Shown here: positions 9,171 through 17,737 of the stretch, one piece after another
Layout: each line of letters opens with the position of its first letter
Numbering within the stretch: position 1 is the first letter of the stretch
DNA from: Aeromicrobium sp. Root495
GTDB lineage: Bacteria; Actinomycetota; Actinomycetes; Propionibacteriales; Nocardioidaceae
Direction of reading: 5' to 3'
Assembly: GCF_001426755.1 (NCBI RefSeq)
Contig: NZ_LMFJ01000003.1
Span: 22,733-86,732 of the forward strand
DNA length: 64,000 bases
Program-made: the position numbers and the translations under genes
The notes under the pieces: model-generated
Seen by the model: the letters and a program-made list of their open reading frames with translations, nothing else
Databases searched by the model: none
What the model was told of the DNA's origin: nothing

Positions 9171-9626
9171 GTGAGTGACACCCGCCGCCTGCTGCTGGTC
9201 AACGGGCCCAACCTCAACCTGCTGGGGACCCGCGAGCCCGAGGTCTACGGGTCTCAGACGCTCGCCGACGTCGAGGCGCTCGTGACGGCCACCGCCGCCG
9301 AGCACGACCTCGAGGTCCGATCGGTCCAGAGCAACCACGAGGGCGTCCTCATCGACGCCATCCACGCTGCTCGCACCGACTGCCTCGGCATCGTCATCAA
9401 TCCCGGCGGCCTCACCCACACCTCCGTGGTGCTGCGCGACGCCCTCACCGGGGTCGCGCTCCCGTTCGCCGAGGTGCACATCTCCGACGTCCACGCGCGT
9501 GAGGAGTTTCGCCACCACTCCTACCTGAGCGACGTCGCGACGACGGTCGTCGTCGGCCAGGGCGTGCCCGGGTACGCCCAGGCCGTCCAGGAGCTCGCTG
9601 TGATCATCGAGGCTGCTCGTGGCTGA
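9171..9626 (+). CDS. aroQ: Type II 3-dehydroquinate dehydratase
   Basis: A 151-aa protein starting at GTG 9171. It carries the type II dehydroquinase signature [19 protein letters not shown] with the flexible lid loop (Arg of TREPEVYG), the catalytic Tyr in [26 protein letters not shown], and [18 protein letters not shown] with the catalytic His. Length is normal for the family (about 145-155 aa). It catalyses the third step of the shikimate pathway, 3-dehydroquinate to 3-dehydroshikimate, in the cytosol as a dodecamer. It stands apart from other aro genes here and overlaps the next small gene by 8 bp, implying coupling. Confidence 0.95.
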   Translation: MSDTRRLLLVNGPNLNLLGTREPEVYGSQTLADVEALVTATAAEHDLEVRSVQSNHEGVLIDAIHAARTDCLGIVINPGGLTHTSVVLRDALTGVALPFAEVHISDVHAREEFRHHSYLSDVATTVVVGQGVPGYAQAVQELAVIIEAARG

Positions 9627-9987
9627 GGCACCCCGCAAGAAGCAGCTCGCCGTGAGCCGTCGCGTCCGCGTGCCGGGCGCGGACGCCGACTGGGCCGCGC
9701 TCCGCGACTTCGCCCAGACCTTCGACGCCTCGTTCTTCCTCTCGAGCTCCATGGCACAGGTCGCCACGGTGGCCTACCGGCCGGCCTTCGCCGCCGCCGA
9801 CGCCGGGACCCTCGACGACGGAGAGCTCGGGGTGGTGCTGCTCCGCGCCGCGCTGTGGTTCCAGGCCCGCTCCGACACCATGTCGGGAGCGGCCGGCTTC
9901 AGCGGCCCCGAGGTGGAGCGTCTCTACCGCAGCGTGTGTGCCGAGCTGCACCGCCGTACCGGGGGCTGGGTCGACGAGAACCGCTGA
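9619..9987 (+). CDS. Small conserved hypothetical protein coupled to aroQ
   Basis: A 122-aa soluble protein starting at GTG 9619, 8 bp inside the end of aroQ, so translation is likely coupled. It has a basic N-terminus ([18 protein letters not shown]), then a mostly helical body with [19 protein letters not shown] and [16 protein letters not shown]. No catalytic motif, signal peptide or membrane segment is seen. I do not recognise a family. The tight linkage and codon use like its neighbours support it as real. No function can be assigned. Confidence 0.7.
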   Translation: MAEAPRKKQLAVSRRVRVPGADADWAALRDFAQTFDASFFLSSSMAQVATVAYRPAFAAADAGTLDDGELGVVLLRAALWFQARSDTMSGAAGFSGPEVERLYRSVCAELHRRTGGWVDENR

Positions 9988-10008
9988 GCCCCGAGCACCT
10001 CGGAGCGC

Positions 10009-10821
10009 TCAGCGCTCGAGGCCGTCGAGGACCTTGAGGGTCTCGGACCAGGCCGGGGTGCTCGGGTCGATCAGCACGAAGTGGTCGCCCGGGACCTCGT
10101 GCAGGACCGCAGTGGCACCGGCTGAAGTCGCCTTGTCGACATAAGCCGTCGACTGCGCCAGAGGCACCACCTGGTCGTCGGTGCCGTGGACGCAGTGGAC
10201 CGGCACGTCGAGGGGCACGAACGTCATGGGGTCGGCCGGCTTGATCGGGGCGTCGCCCAGGAGCGAGAGCACCGCGCCGCCACCGAGCGCGTCCTGAGCA
10301 GCGGTCTGCAGGTCGAGCACGCCCGCCTGGGACACCGCGGCGGTGATCTTGACCTTCTTCGTCTTCCCGACCACCCACACGCCCAGGTGCCCGCCGGCGG
10401 AGTGCCCGAGGGTGATGAGGGTGGAGAGGTCGAGACCCTCCACGTCGGCCAGGGCGTCGATGCCGTTGCGCACGTCGTCGAACGTGGTGGGCCACCCGCC
10501 TCCGTTGCCGACGCGGCGGTACTCGAGGTTGGCCGCGGTCCAGCCCTCCTTGGCGAGGGAGGCGGCCAGGGGCCGGCCGAGCGAGAGGTCGTACTGCGAG
10601 CTCCAGAAGCCGCCGTGGATCACCACCACGACTCCGCGGGAGCGGCCCTCGGGTCGCGTGAGCTCGAGCAGCTGGGACTCGTCCTTGCCGTACCGGATGG
10701 TCTCCACGCCTCGCCCGCCCTTCGTCCTCGGAGCGTCGTCGGAGCCGCCCAGGCCACAGGAGGCGAGCCCGGCCGCTGCCGCGGTGGCAAGCGACCCGAG
10801 CAGGAGACGTCGACGATCCAC
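10009..10821 (-). CDS. Exported alpha/beta hydrolase lipoprotein (esterase-like)
   Basis: A 270-aa protein. The GTG at 10821 is chosen because it opens a twin-arginine-like signal (VDRRRLLLGSLATAAAAG) ending in the lipobox LASC; longer in-frame extensions are not gene-like. The alpha/beta hydrolase core shows the oxyanion strand VVVVIHGGFWSSQYD (HGG, hormone-sensitive-lipase-like), the nucleophile elbow LGHSAGGH, GTDDQVVPL (acid) and GDHFVLIDP (His). These are complete, so an active esterase, lipase or peptidase anchored at the outer face of the membrane is likely. It is divergent from the CPA1 antiporter gene (108-bp gap). The substrate is unknown. Confidence 0.85.
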   Translation of the reverse strand: MDRRRLLLGSLATAAAAGLASCGLGGSDDAPRTKGGRGVETIRYGKDESQLLELTRPEGRSRGVVVVIHGGFWSSQYDLSLGRPLAASLAKEGWTAANLEYRRVGNGGGWPTTFDDVRNGIDALADVEGLDLSTLITLGHSAGGHLGVWVVGKTKKVKITAAVSQAGVLDLQTAAQDALGGGAVLSLLGDAPIKPADPMTFVPLDVPVHCVHGTDDQVVPLAQSTAYVDKATSAGATAVLHEVPGDHFVLIDPSTPAWSETLKVLDGLER

Positions 10822-10929
10822 GGGCCCAGCCAACCACGCTCCGGAGGGCTCCGCCGGGCAGCCGAGCGGGTGGTCGGGGCCGCGGCGTCCGCCGATAGGA
10901 TGGAGGTCCGACGCGAACGAGGAGGCCGG

Positions 10930-12423
10930 GTGGATGTCCACGACCTCGACACGTTCCTGCTGATCGGTGCGGCTGTCCTCATCGCGGCCGTCCTGGCGGT
11001 CCGCGTCTCGGTCCGGGCCGGACTGCCGTCCCTCCTCATGTACCTGGGGCTGGGGCTCGCGCTTGGCAGCTCCGGTGCGGGCATCCAGTTCCACGACGCC
11101 GACGTCGCGCTCGGCCTGGGTCTCAGCGCCCTCATCCTGATCCTCGCCGAGGGTGGTCTCACCACGAAGTGGGAGCACGTCCGGCCGAGCCTGGGCTACG
11201 GGCTGCTGCTGGCGACGCTGGGCTCCACCATCAGCGTGCTGGTGGTCGCCTTCGCGGCGCACCAGTTCTTCGACCTGCGCTGGGAGATCGCCATCCTGCT
11301 CGGCGCGGTCCTCACGCCCACCGACGCTGCCGCGGTGTTCAGCGTGCTGCGCGCCGTCCCCCTCAAGTCACGCATCACCGGTGTCCTGGAGGTGGAGTCC
11401 GGCCTGAACGACGCACCCATCGTCGTGCTGGTCACCGCCATCAGCGCAGGTCACCTCGTCGACGACGGTCCGCTCAAGTTCGGCGCGCTCATCGTCTTCG
11501 AGCTCGTGGCCGGTGCGGTCGTGGGCCTCGGCGTGGGGTTCGGTGCGGGCCGGTTGCTGCGCTCGGTCGCCCTGCCCGCGTCCGGCCTCTACCCCCTGGT
11601 GGTGCTGGCCTTCACGGTGCTGTCCTACGGCGGGGCCACCGCCATCCACGCGAGCGGCTTCGCGGCCGTGTACGTCTCGGCGCTCGTGCTCGGCAACACC
11701 GAGCTCCCGCACCGCGTGGCCACCCGCTCGTTCGTCGAGGGCATCGGGTGGCTCGCGCAGATCGGCCTGTTCGTCATGCTCGGTCTGCTCGCGAGCCCCG
11801 ACGAGGTGGAGTGGTGGCACGTCTACACGGGGCTCGGGGTGGGAGCCGTGCTCACGTTCGTGGCACGCCCGCTCTCGGTGGCGGTGTGCGCGATCGGACA
11901 GGGACAGACCCGCCGTGAACAGCTGTTCGTCGCGTGGTCGGGCCTGCGTGGAGCGGTGCCCATCATCCTGGCCACCATCCCGCTCGCCGCCGACGTGCCG
12001 GGCTCGCGCGACCTCTTCAACATCGTGTTCGTCGCCGTCGTGATCTACACGCTCGTGCAGGTGGCCCCGCTGGGTCGCCTCGCCGCCTGGTGCGGCGTCC
12101 TCAGCGCCGAGGTTCGCGACGTCGAGGTGGAGGCAGCGCCGCTGGAGCGGGTCTCGGCCGACCTCCTGCAGGTGCACGTCCCGCCCGGCTCACGCCTCGC
12201 CGGAGTGGAGGTGGGCGAGCTGCGACTCCCCGACGGTGCCTCGGTCTCGCTCGTGGTGCGCCAGGACAAGCCCTTCGTGCCGCACCGCACCACGCGGCTC
12301 GAGCGCGGCGACGACCTTCTCGTCGTGGCCACCCGCGACGTGCGCGAGGCCACCGAGCAGCGCCTGCGCGCGGTCGGCCGCGGCGGCCGCCTCGCCGGCT
12401 GGGGCGAGCCCTCCGCACCCTGA
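10930..12423 (+). CDS. CPA1-family K+/H+ (or Na+/H+) antiporter with TrkA_C domain
   Basis: A 497-aa protein. The GTG at 10930 is chosen because GAGGAGG lies directly upstream; an in-frame ATG 33 bp earlier has no such site. Residues about 1-395 form the 12-13-helix NhaP/CvrA-type exchanger, with LTPTDAAAVFSVLR and ESGLNDAPIVVLVTA carrying the transport aspartates. The C-terminal 85 or so residues are a TrkA_C regulatory domain (VHVPPGSRLAGVEVGEL ... LERGDDLLVVATRDV), which binds nucleotides or c-di-AMP in related proteins. Expected to export K+ or Na+ in exchange for protons across the cytoplasmic membrane. Monocistronic, with small palindromes downstream. Confidence 0.9.
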   Translation: MDVHDLDTFLLIGAAVLIAAVLAVRVSVRAGLPSLLMYLGLGLALGSSGAGIQFHDADVALGLGLSALILILAEGGLTTKWEHVRPSLGYGLLLATLGSTISVLVVAFAAHQFFDLRWEIAILLGAVLTPTDAAAVFSVLRAVPLKSRITGVLEVESGLNDAPIVVLVTAISAGHLVDDGPLKFGALIVFELVAGAVVGLGVGFGAGRLLRSVALPASGLYPLVVLAFTVLSYGGATAIHASGFAAVYVSALVLGNTELPHRVATRSFVEGIGWLAQIGLFVMLGLLASPDEVEWWHVYTGLGVGAVLTFVARPLSVAVCAIGQGQTRREQLFVAWSGLRGAVPIILATIPLAADVPGSRDLFNIVFVAVVIYTLVQVAPLGRLAAWCGVLSAEVRDVEVEAAPLERVSADLLQVHVPPGSRLAGVEVGELRLPDGASVSLVVRQDKPFVPHRTTRLERGDDLLVVATRDVREATEQRLRAVGRGGRLAGWGEPSAP

Positions 12424-12444
12424 GCAAGGCGCCAAGCCTGCGGG

Positions 12445-12532
12445 CGGTGGATCTGCCACCGTATGAGGGCTCATTCGGTGGAGGATCCACCGCTCAGCCG
12501 TCGAGCCTGGTATTCGGTGGAGGATCCACCGC
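12445..12532. repeat. Three short CGGTGG/CCACCG palindromes between convergent genes
   Basis: CGGTGG-5 nt-CCACCG occurs at 12445-12461, 12476-12492 and 12515-12531. The last two lie in an identical 21-bp unit (12473-12493 and 12512-12532). They fill the gap between the convergent antiporter and LytR_C genes. They may act as a bidirectional terminator or belong to a REP-like dispersed family. Confidence 0.6.
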
Positions 12533-12542
12533 CCGCCGGGGC

Positions 12543-13061
12543 CTACTCCTCGATCGTGACCTGGGGGACGCAGACCGAGACCTCGGACGGCGTCTTGAAC
12601 GAGGTGCGCGACTTCTTGCGCAGCGCCTTGTAGTCGTCGCCCACCACGACGGTGACGCCGTCGGTGGCGGGCAGGTCGGACTCCACGTAGCTGACGTCGG
12701 TGAACTGGATGGCGACGAGGTGGACGATGGGGTCGTCCTTGTCGGCGTCGAGGATCGTGACGCCCTCACCGGCCACCTTGCTGGTGCTGTTGGCGACGTC
12801 GCCGGCGAGGAAGCCGCGGCGCTGCAGGTTGATGCTCACGCGGTTGGCCAGGCCGGAGCGCTGGCTGGCGTTGAGCACGTTGACCTTCACGAGGTTGCTC
12901 GAGAGCGTCTCGCCGCGGGCCACGGTCTGGTCGGTGCACGTGGCGGCGGCGTCGTCGGTGGTGTCGGCCTTGGCCGTCACGAGCTTCACGCCCAGGAGCA
13001 GCCCGAGCACGAGCACGATGGCGCTGACGCCGATGGCGACGGGGGTGGAGGCTCGGTTCAT
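12543..13061 (-). CDS. LytR C-terminal-domain (LytR_C) membrane-anchored protein
   Basis: A 172-aa protein beginning at ATG 13061 (MNRASTPVAIGVSAIVLVLGLLLGVKLV): one N-terminal membrane anchor, then an extracytoplasmic LytR_C domain (about residues 55-140: VKVNVLNASQRSGLANRVSI ... RRGFLAGDVANS). The LCP catalytic domain is absent, so this is a free-standing LytR_C protein, a class linked to cell-envelope integrity in actinobacteria. Its ATG overlaps the stop of the upstream gene by 3 bp, making a two-gene operon. The role in wall assembly is inferred from the family. Confidence 0.82.
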   Translation of the reverse strand: MNRASTPVAIGVSAIVLVLGLLLGVKLVTAKADTTDDAAATCTDQTVARGETLSSNLVKVNVLNASQRSGLANRVSINLQRRGFLAGDVANSTSKVAGEGVTILDADKDDPIVHLVAIQFTDVSYVESDLPATDGVTVVVGDDYKALRKKSRTSFKTPSEVSVCVPQVTIEE

Positions 13062-13360
13062 ACGTGCTTGCCGATCGTGTGGATGCGGGCATGGAGCATG
13101 CCGCGCTGCTGGAGGGCCGCGCGGACTGCCCGGTGCAGGCCGTCCTCGAGGAAGAGCTCGTCCTTCCACTTCACGACGTGGGCGAAGAGGTCGCCGAAGT
13201 AGGTGGAGTCCTCGTCGAGCAGGTGCTCGAGGTCGAGCTGGGTCTTGGTGGTGGTGAGGTCGGAGAGGCGGACCTGGGTGGGGGAGATGTCGGCCCACTC
13301 CCGAGCCGTCAGGCCGTGCGCGGGGTAGGGGCGCCCGTCACTCACCCGCCGAAAGATCAC
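13058..13360 (-). CDS. Conserved actinobacterial protein of unknown function, possibly ParB/Srx-like fold
   Basis: A 100-aa protein from GTG 13360 (VIFRRVSDGRPYPAHGLTA). It belongs to a small conserved actinobacterial group found next to LytR_C genes. The stretch LEDGLHRAVRAALQQ resembles the DGxHR helix of ParB/sulfiredoxin-like domains, and VRLSDLTTTK could be the preceding strand, so a ParB/Srx fold is possible (inference only). No signal peptide or membrane segment. It is the first gene of the operon and is divergent from the DUF853 ATPase with only about 48 bp between the starts. Confidence 0.75.
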   Translation of the reverse strand: MIFRRVSDGRPYPAHGLTAREWADISPTQVRLSDLTTTKTQLDLEHLLDEDSTYFGDLFAHVVKWKDELFLEDGLHRAVRAALQQRGMLHARIHTIGKHV

Positions 13361-13408
13361 GTCGTCAGTGTAGACAGGCTGGATCCAGCCGCGGGTAGCC
13401 TGACGCGC

Positions 13409-15214
13409 ATGAGCGAGCCGACCCAACCCCCACCGAGCGCGGCCGAGGCCGCCGCCCAGGCCGCAGCGCAGGCAGCCGTCGAGGCGGAGAGGCTCGCCGG
13501 CGAGGCCCGGGCGAAGGCCGAGGAGCTGGCTCGGGCGGCCGAGGCCGAGGAAACAGCGGCGCAGCAGGCCGCGCCGGAGACCGCGCCGGAGACCGCTGCT
13601 CCCGCTGCTCCCGCTGCTCCCGCTGCTCCCGCAGCTCCCGCGGCCGGGGCGTCGGCCGTCGTCGCCGCGGTGCAGGCCGGCTACGCGTTCGACGGCCCGG
13701 CGCTGCAGCTGGGTGCCCTGGTCGACGGAGAGCCCGTCGTCGAGGCCCAGGTGCGCATCCCCCTGGCCATGGTGAACCGTCACGGGCTCGTGGCCGGCGC
13801 CACCGGCACGGGAAAGACCAAGACCCTGCAGGTGCTGGCCGAGCAGCTGTCGGCCGCCGGCGTCCCGGTCTTCGCCGCTGACATCAAGGGTGACCTCTCC
13901 GGCATCGCGACCCCCGGGACGCCCGACGCCAAGCTGGAGGCACGCTGCACGAGCATCGGTCAGGACTGGAAGCCTGCGGCGGCCCCCACGGAGTACTTCA
14001 CCCTCGGCGGCCAGGGGACGGGTGTCCCGATCCGCGCCAGTCTCGAGTCCTTCGGGCCGGTGCTGCTGGCCAAGGTGCTGGGGCTCAACGCCACCCAGGA
14101 GTCGTCGCTCGGACTCGTCTTCCACTACGCCAAGAACGCCGACAAGCGGCTCGTCGACCTCGTCGACCTCCGGGCCGTGCTCACGCACCTCACCGGGGAC
14201 GGCAAGGCCGAGCTGAAGGCGCTCGGCGGACTGTCGGCGTCGACCGCCGGGGTCATCCTGCGTGAGCTCATCGCGTTCTCCGACCAGGGCGCCGACGCGT
14301 TCTTCGGTCTGCCCGAGATCGACCCCGCCGACTTCCTGCGCACCGTCGCCGGCCCTGACGGCGAGCAGGGCGTGGTCTCGCTGCTGGAGCTGCCGGGGGT
14401 CCAGGACCGGCCCGAGCTCTTCTCCACCTTCCTCATGTACCTCTTGTCGCGGCTCTTCCGCGACCTGCCCGAGGTGGGCGACGTCGAGAAGCCGCGCCTC
14501 GTCTTCTTCTTCGACGAGGCGCACCTGCTGTTCGCCGACGCCTCCAAGGACTTCCTCGAGCAGGTCACCCAGACCGTCCGCCTCATCCGGTCCAAGGGTG
14601 TGGGCATCTTCTTCGTGACCCAGACGCCCAAGGACGTGCCGTCCGACGTCCTCGCCCAGCTCGGGTCGCGGGTCCAGCACCAGCTCCGGGCCCACACGCC
14701 CGACGACGCCAAGGCGCTGAGGGCCACGGTCTCGACCTACCCGAAGTCGGACTACGACCTCGAGGAGGTGCTCACCCAGCTCTCGATCGGCGAGGCGATC
14801 GTCACCGTCATGAACGAGAAGGGCGCGCCCACCCCGGTGGCCTGGACCCGCCTGCGCGCACCGCAGGGATCCATGTCTCCCACGCCTGCCCCGCAGATGG
14901 AGGCCACGGTCACCGCGTCGCCCCTCCTGGCCAAGTACGGTGCCGCGGTGGACCCGCCCTCCGCGGCGGAGGACCTGCAGGCCCAGCAGCAGGCGTCGCA
15001 GGCGCAGAAGGACGCGGACCTGGCCGCCGAGCGCACCCGCAAGGAGGCCGAGCGGCTCGAGAAGGAGGCCGGTCGCAGCACGCGGACCACAGGGTCGAGG
15101 CGCACCTCGCGAAGCTCGTCGCGGCGTCAGTCGACGCTGGACAAGGCCGTCGGCGAGGCCTCTCGGACCATCGCCCGTGAGCTCGTCAAGAACCTCTTCA
15201 AGCGTCGTCGCTGA
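13409..15214 (+). CDS. DUF853 / HerA-type helicase-like ATPase
   Basis: A 601-aa protein starting at ATG 13409. The first 90 residues are Ala/Glu-rich and coiled-coil-like, followed by a Pro-Ala tract (9-bp DNA repeats near 13600-13640). The ATPase core carries Walker A (GATGTGKTKT), ADIKGDLSG, Walker B (LVFFFDEAHLLF) and FFVTQTPKDVPSDVLAQLGSR (sensor region), typical of the DUF853/YjgR group related to HerA/FtsK translocases. The last 100 residues are charged (KEAERLEKEAG ... RRTSRSSSRR). The cellular role of DUF853 proteins is not established; DNA or nucleoprotein handling is the usual suggestion. Confidence 0.88.
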   Translation: MSEPTQPPPSAAEAAAQAAAQAAVEAERLAGEARAKAEELARAAEAEETAAQQAAPETAPETAAPAAPAAPAAPAAPAAGASAVVAAVQAGYAFDGPALQLGALVDGEPVVEAQVRIPLAMVNRHGLVAGATGTGKTKTLQVLAEQLSAAGVPVFAADIKGDLSGIATPGTPDAKLEARCTSIGQDWKPAAAPTEYFTLGGQGTGVPIRASLESFGPVLLAKVLGLNATQESSLGLVFHYAKNADKRLVDLVDLRAVLTHLTGDGKAELKALGGLSASTAGVILRELIAFSDQGADAFFGLPEIDPADFLRTVAGPDGEQGVVSLLELPGVQDRPELFSTFLMYLLSRLFRDLPEVGDVEKPRLVFFFDEAHLLFADASKDFLEQVTQTVRLIRSKGVGIFFVTQTPKDVPSDVLAQLGSRVQHQLRAHTPDDAKALRATVSTYPKSDYDLEEVLTQLSIGEAIVTVMNEKGAPTPVAWTRLRAPQGSMSPTPAPQMEATVTASPLLAKYGAAVDPPSAAEDLQAQQQASQAQKDADLAAERTRKEAERLEKEAGRSTRTTGSRRTSRSSSRRQSTLDKAVGEASRTIARELVKNLFKRRR

Positions 15215-15294
15215 CCACCTCGGGGTGTCCCCAGGGTGAACCTGGGGGTAACCACCGGTTGTCTGTGTCGGACCTGAGGGCCAAGATATGAACC

Positions 15295-16158
15295 ATGGTC
15301 GACGTCGATGCCGGAGTGCAGCGGCGTTCTTCTTTGTCCAGGACCCGTCCACAGCGCGTCGCCGACGCGGTCCTGCTGCGCCGCCACCTCGGTGTCCGGC
15401 GGGCGGTCGTGGAGGTCGCGCTCATCGGCGGTCTCTACGTCTTCTACTGCGCCTCGCGGATGCTCGCCTCCGACGCGTTCGCCCCGGCGCGGGGGCACGC
15501 GCTCGACATCCTGGCCATCGAGAAGGCCTGGCGCATCGACATCGAGGCCCCGCTCAACCGACTGTTCGCCGACGTCCACTGGCTCGGCGTGGCCAGCAGC
15601 TTCTGGTACGCCACCACCCACTACATCGTCACCGCCGGCATCCTGATCTGGCTCTACCGCCGTAGTCACTGGCAGTACGTCATCGCCCGCCGTGCCCTCG
15701 TGCTGGCCACCGTGATCGGTCTCGTCTTCTACCTGTTCCTTCCCACGGCGCCGCCGCGCCTCGTCGACGGCAAGTACGTCGACGTGCTGGCCGAGTACCA
15801 GGCCGCGGGCTGGTGGGGCGCCGACGCATCCGCCCCCAAGGGGCTCGGCGGGCTCACCAACGAGCTGGCTGCGTTCCCGTCGCTCCACGCGGGCTGGGCC
15901 CTGTGGGTCGCCCTGGTCCTCATCTGGATGGGCGTCCCCAAGACGTGGCGCGTGATCGGACTGGTCTACGCAGCTGTCATGACCATCGACATCATCGGAA
16001 CGGGCAACCACTGGCTGCTCGACGCCGTGGTCGGCTGGGCCGTCGTGCTGGTGGCCTGGGCGGTGGTCCAGGCGGTGAGTCGACGAGACGCGCCTCTGCC
16101 GGAGACCGACGTCGCGGGCGACGACCTCCTCGACGAGCCGCAGCCCGCCACCGGCTGA
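15295..16158 (+). CDS. PAP2/AUR1-like integral membrane phosphatase or phosphotransferase
   Basis: A 287-aa polytopic protein with about six membrane helices. It shows the PAP2-like catalytic motifs FPSLHAGWALW (PSLH) and GTGNHWLLDAVVGW (H-x3-D), in the spacing of the inositol-phosphorylceramide-synthase/AUR1-like subgroup. The amphipathic YKV-type segment LFLPTAPPRL precedes them. Such actinobacterial proteins are annotated as PAP2-family phosphatases, and some transfer phospho-head groups to lipids. The first 30 residues are soluble and basic. The ATG at 15295 follows a weak ribosome site. It lies 16 bp before the ComB-like gene and is probably cotranscribed with it. The lipid substrate is unknown. 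Confidence 0.85.
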   Translation: MVDVDAGVQRRSSLSRTRPQRVADAVLLRRHLGVRRAVVEVALIGGLYVFYCASRMLASDAFAPARGHALDILAIEKAWRIDIEAPLNRLFADVHWLGVASSFWYATTHYIVTAGILIWLYRRSHWQYVIARRALVLATVIGLVFYLFLPTAPPRLVDGKYVDVLAEYQAAGWWGADASAPKGLGGLTNELAAFPSLHAGWALWVALVLIWMGVPKTWRVIGLVYAAVMTIDIIGTGNHWLLDAVVGWAVVLVAWAVVQAVSRRDAPLPETDVAGDDLLDEPQPATG

Positions 16159-16174
16159 CCGGCACACTGGTCCC

Positions 16175-16792
16175 ATGGACCAGGTCGGTACCCAGGGCTC
16201 GTACGCCGTGCGCTTCGAGTGGGGCGTCACGGGCGGACTCACCATCGCCGAGGGCGCCGACGTCGCTGTCGTGGTCGACGTCCTCGACGACACCACGCGC
16301 CTGAGCGCGCTGTTCATGCGCGAGTCCGGCCTTCCTGTGTCGGTGGACGGCATGGCCATTGCGCCTCTCGTGAACGTGCTCGACGAGGTCGCCACCACGG
16401 TCGCGCTCGCATCGCTGCGCAACGCTCGGGCGGTGGCCGACTGGCTGGCGCGCGAGCACGACCCCGAGACCGCGACGGTCGCCGTCATCGCGTGCGGCGA
16501 GCACTGGCCCGACGGCACCCTGCGCCCGGGGCTTGAGGACCTGTGGGGAGCCGGTGCCGTGCTGTCGGCGCTCGAGGACCTCGACTGGCCGGGGCTCTCC
16601 CCGGAGGCCGCCATGGCGGCGGACGCCTACCGGCTCATCGCCGGACGCGAGCCGGGTCACCTGCTCGCGTCGTCGTCGGGCGAGGCCCACGCCGCCGCGG
16701 GCCGCGAGCTCGCCCTCGACATGGCAGCCCAGGTCTCGGTGGACTCCGTCGTGCCCATCCTCAGCTCCCGCGGCTTCGTCCCCGCCCCTTGA
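16175..16792 (+). CDS. 2-phosphosulfolactate phosphatase (ComB-like)
   Basis: A 205-aa protein of the ComB family: VVVDVLDDTTRLSALF near the N-terminus matches the conserved metal-binding strand (VVIDVLRASTT in classical members), followed by SLRNARAVADWL, VIACGEHW, LEDLWGAGAVLSAL and SPEAAMAADAY. In coenzyme-M producers ComB is a Mg-dependent phosphatase acting on 2-phosphosulfolactate. Actinobacterial homologues lack the rest of that pathway and their real substrate is unknown, so the family name rather than comB is used. Probably cotranscribed with the PAP2-like gene. Confidence 0.85.
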   Translation: MDQVGTQGSYAVRFEWGVTGGLTIAEGADVAVVVDVLDDTTRLSALFMRESGLPVSVDGMAIAPLVNVLDEVATTVALASLRNARAVADWLAREHDPETATVAVIACGEHWPDGTLRPGLEDLWGAGAVLSALEDLDWPGLSPEAAMAADAYRLIAGREPGHLLASSSGEAHAAAGRELALDMAAQVSVDSVVPILSSRGFVPAP

Positions 16793-16796
16793 CCCG

Positions 16797-16901
16797 TGGG
16801 GCGGTGACGTGGCGTCCGTTCCTGCGGGGCTCGGCCGTGGGGCGGTGACCTGGCGTCCGTTCCTGCGGGGCTCGGCCGTCGGGCGGTGACCTGGCGTCCG
16901 T
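16797..16901. repeat. 41-bp tandem repeat, about 2.5 copies
   Basis: A 41-bp unit (core gcggtgacctggcgtccgtt) starts at 16801, 16842 and 16883, with only single-base differences. The third copy is cut short. Just downstream, gaacggacgc (about 16921-16930) is the inverse of the gcgtccgttc core, so the region could fold into a hairpin. It lies between the ComB-like and HAD genes and is non-coding. Confidence 0.75.
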
Positions 16902-17003
16902 CCTGGGCGGCCGCCGTGCCGAGAACGGACGCTGACTCACCGCCCGACCGGCAGAGCGCACCCCGAGCCCGCGACGCAGTGGCCTGAGGGGTAGGCAGGT
17001 GTC

Positions 17004-17645
17004 GTGCATCAGTGCGACGCGATCCTCATCGACATGGACGGCACCCTGGTCGACTCCACCGCCTTCGGCGCTCGGCTGTGGCGCCGGTTCGCCTCACGGT
17101 GGGATGTGGACGGCGACGAGGTGGTGGAGTTCGCCCACGGCCGTCCCACCTCGGCCACGGTGAGCGCCTACGCGCCGGCCGAGGCGCTGGAGGCCGAGCT
17201 GGAGGTGCTGGAGCGCGACGAGCTGGACGGCGACGGGGTGGTCCCGATCGCCGGAGCGGTCGCTCTGGTCGCCTCGCTCGACGGCTTCCCGTGGGCGCTC
17301 GTCACCTCGGCCACGCGCGCGGTGGCCCAGCACCGCATGCGGTCCGCCGGACTGCCCCTGCCGACCGTGCTGGTCGGGTCCGACGACGTGGAGCACGGCA
17401 AGCCCGACCCCGAGCCGTTCCTCCGCGCCGCCGAGGCGCTCGGCGTGGACCCGTCGCGGTGCGTCGTCCTGGAGGACTCGCCTGCCGGTCTTGCGGCCGC
17501 GGCGGCTGCCGGGATGAGGGCCATCCAGGTGGGAGAGCACGAGCCCGCGGTGGACGGCGTGCTCGTGCAGCTCCCCGACCTCACGGGCCTGACCGTGGAG
17601 CTCGGCGAGGAGAGCGGCGCGATCCTGCGCTGGTCGACCGCTTAG
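17004..17645 (+). CDS. HAD-superfamily phosphatase (sugar-phosphate/glycerol-phosphatase-like)
   Basis: A 213-aa HAD subfamily IA hydrolase starting at GTG 17004. All four motifs are present: DMDGTLVDS (motif I, nucleophile Asp), LVTSAT (II), the Lys of HGKPDPEPF (III) and VVLEDSPAGLAAAAAAGM (IV). The helical cap between motifs I and II is the small C1 type, as in sugar-phosphate or glycerol-phosphatases such as YfbT or GPP. Cytosolic. The actual substrate cannot be read from the sequence. It stands alone after a tandem-repeat region and is followed by a DUF6069 gene 90 bp downstream. Confidence 0.9.
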   Translation: MHQCDAILIDMDGTLVDSTAFGARLWRRFASRWDVDGDEVVEFAHGRPTSATVSAYAPAEALEAELEVLERDELDGDGVVPIAGAVALVASLDGFPWALVTSATRAVAQHRMRSAGLPLPTVLVGSDDVEHGKPDPEPFLRAAEALGVDPSRCVVLEDSPAGLAAAAAAGMRAIQVGEHEPAVDGVLVQLPDLTGLTVELGEESGAILRWSTA

Positions 17646-17737
17646 TTCTTCTGGCTGGCGGTGTCGTATCAGTGGGATGGTGTTCGTCGTCTGGGTGAGA
17701 GGCAGCTCCAGGCCGCCGCCCCTGATCGGAGAAGACC

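Noticed and set aside
10186..10929. In-frame extension of the antiporter by 248 codons upstream
   Set aside because: It runs antisense to the lipoprotein hydrolase gene, lacks antiporter similarity, and a good ribosome site precedes GTG 10930.
12424..12540. CRISPR-like array from the repeated CGGTGG units
   Set aside because: Only two identical units with palindromic cores and no regular spacers or cas genes; better explained as hairpins.
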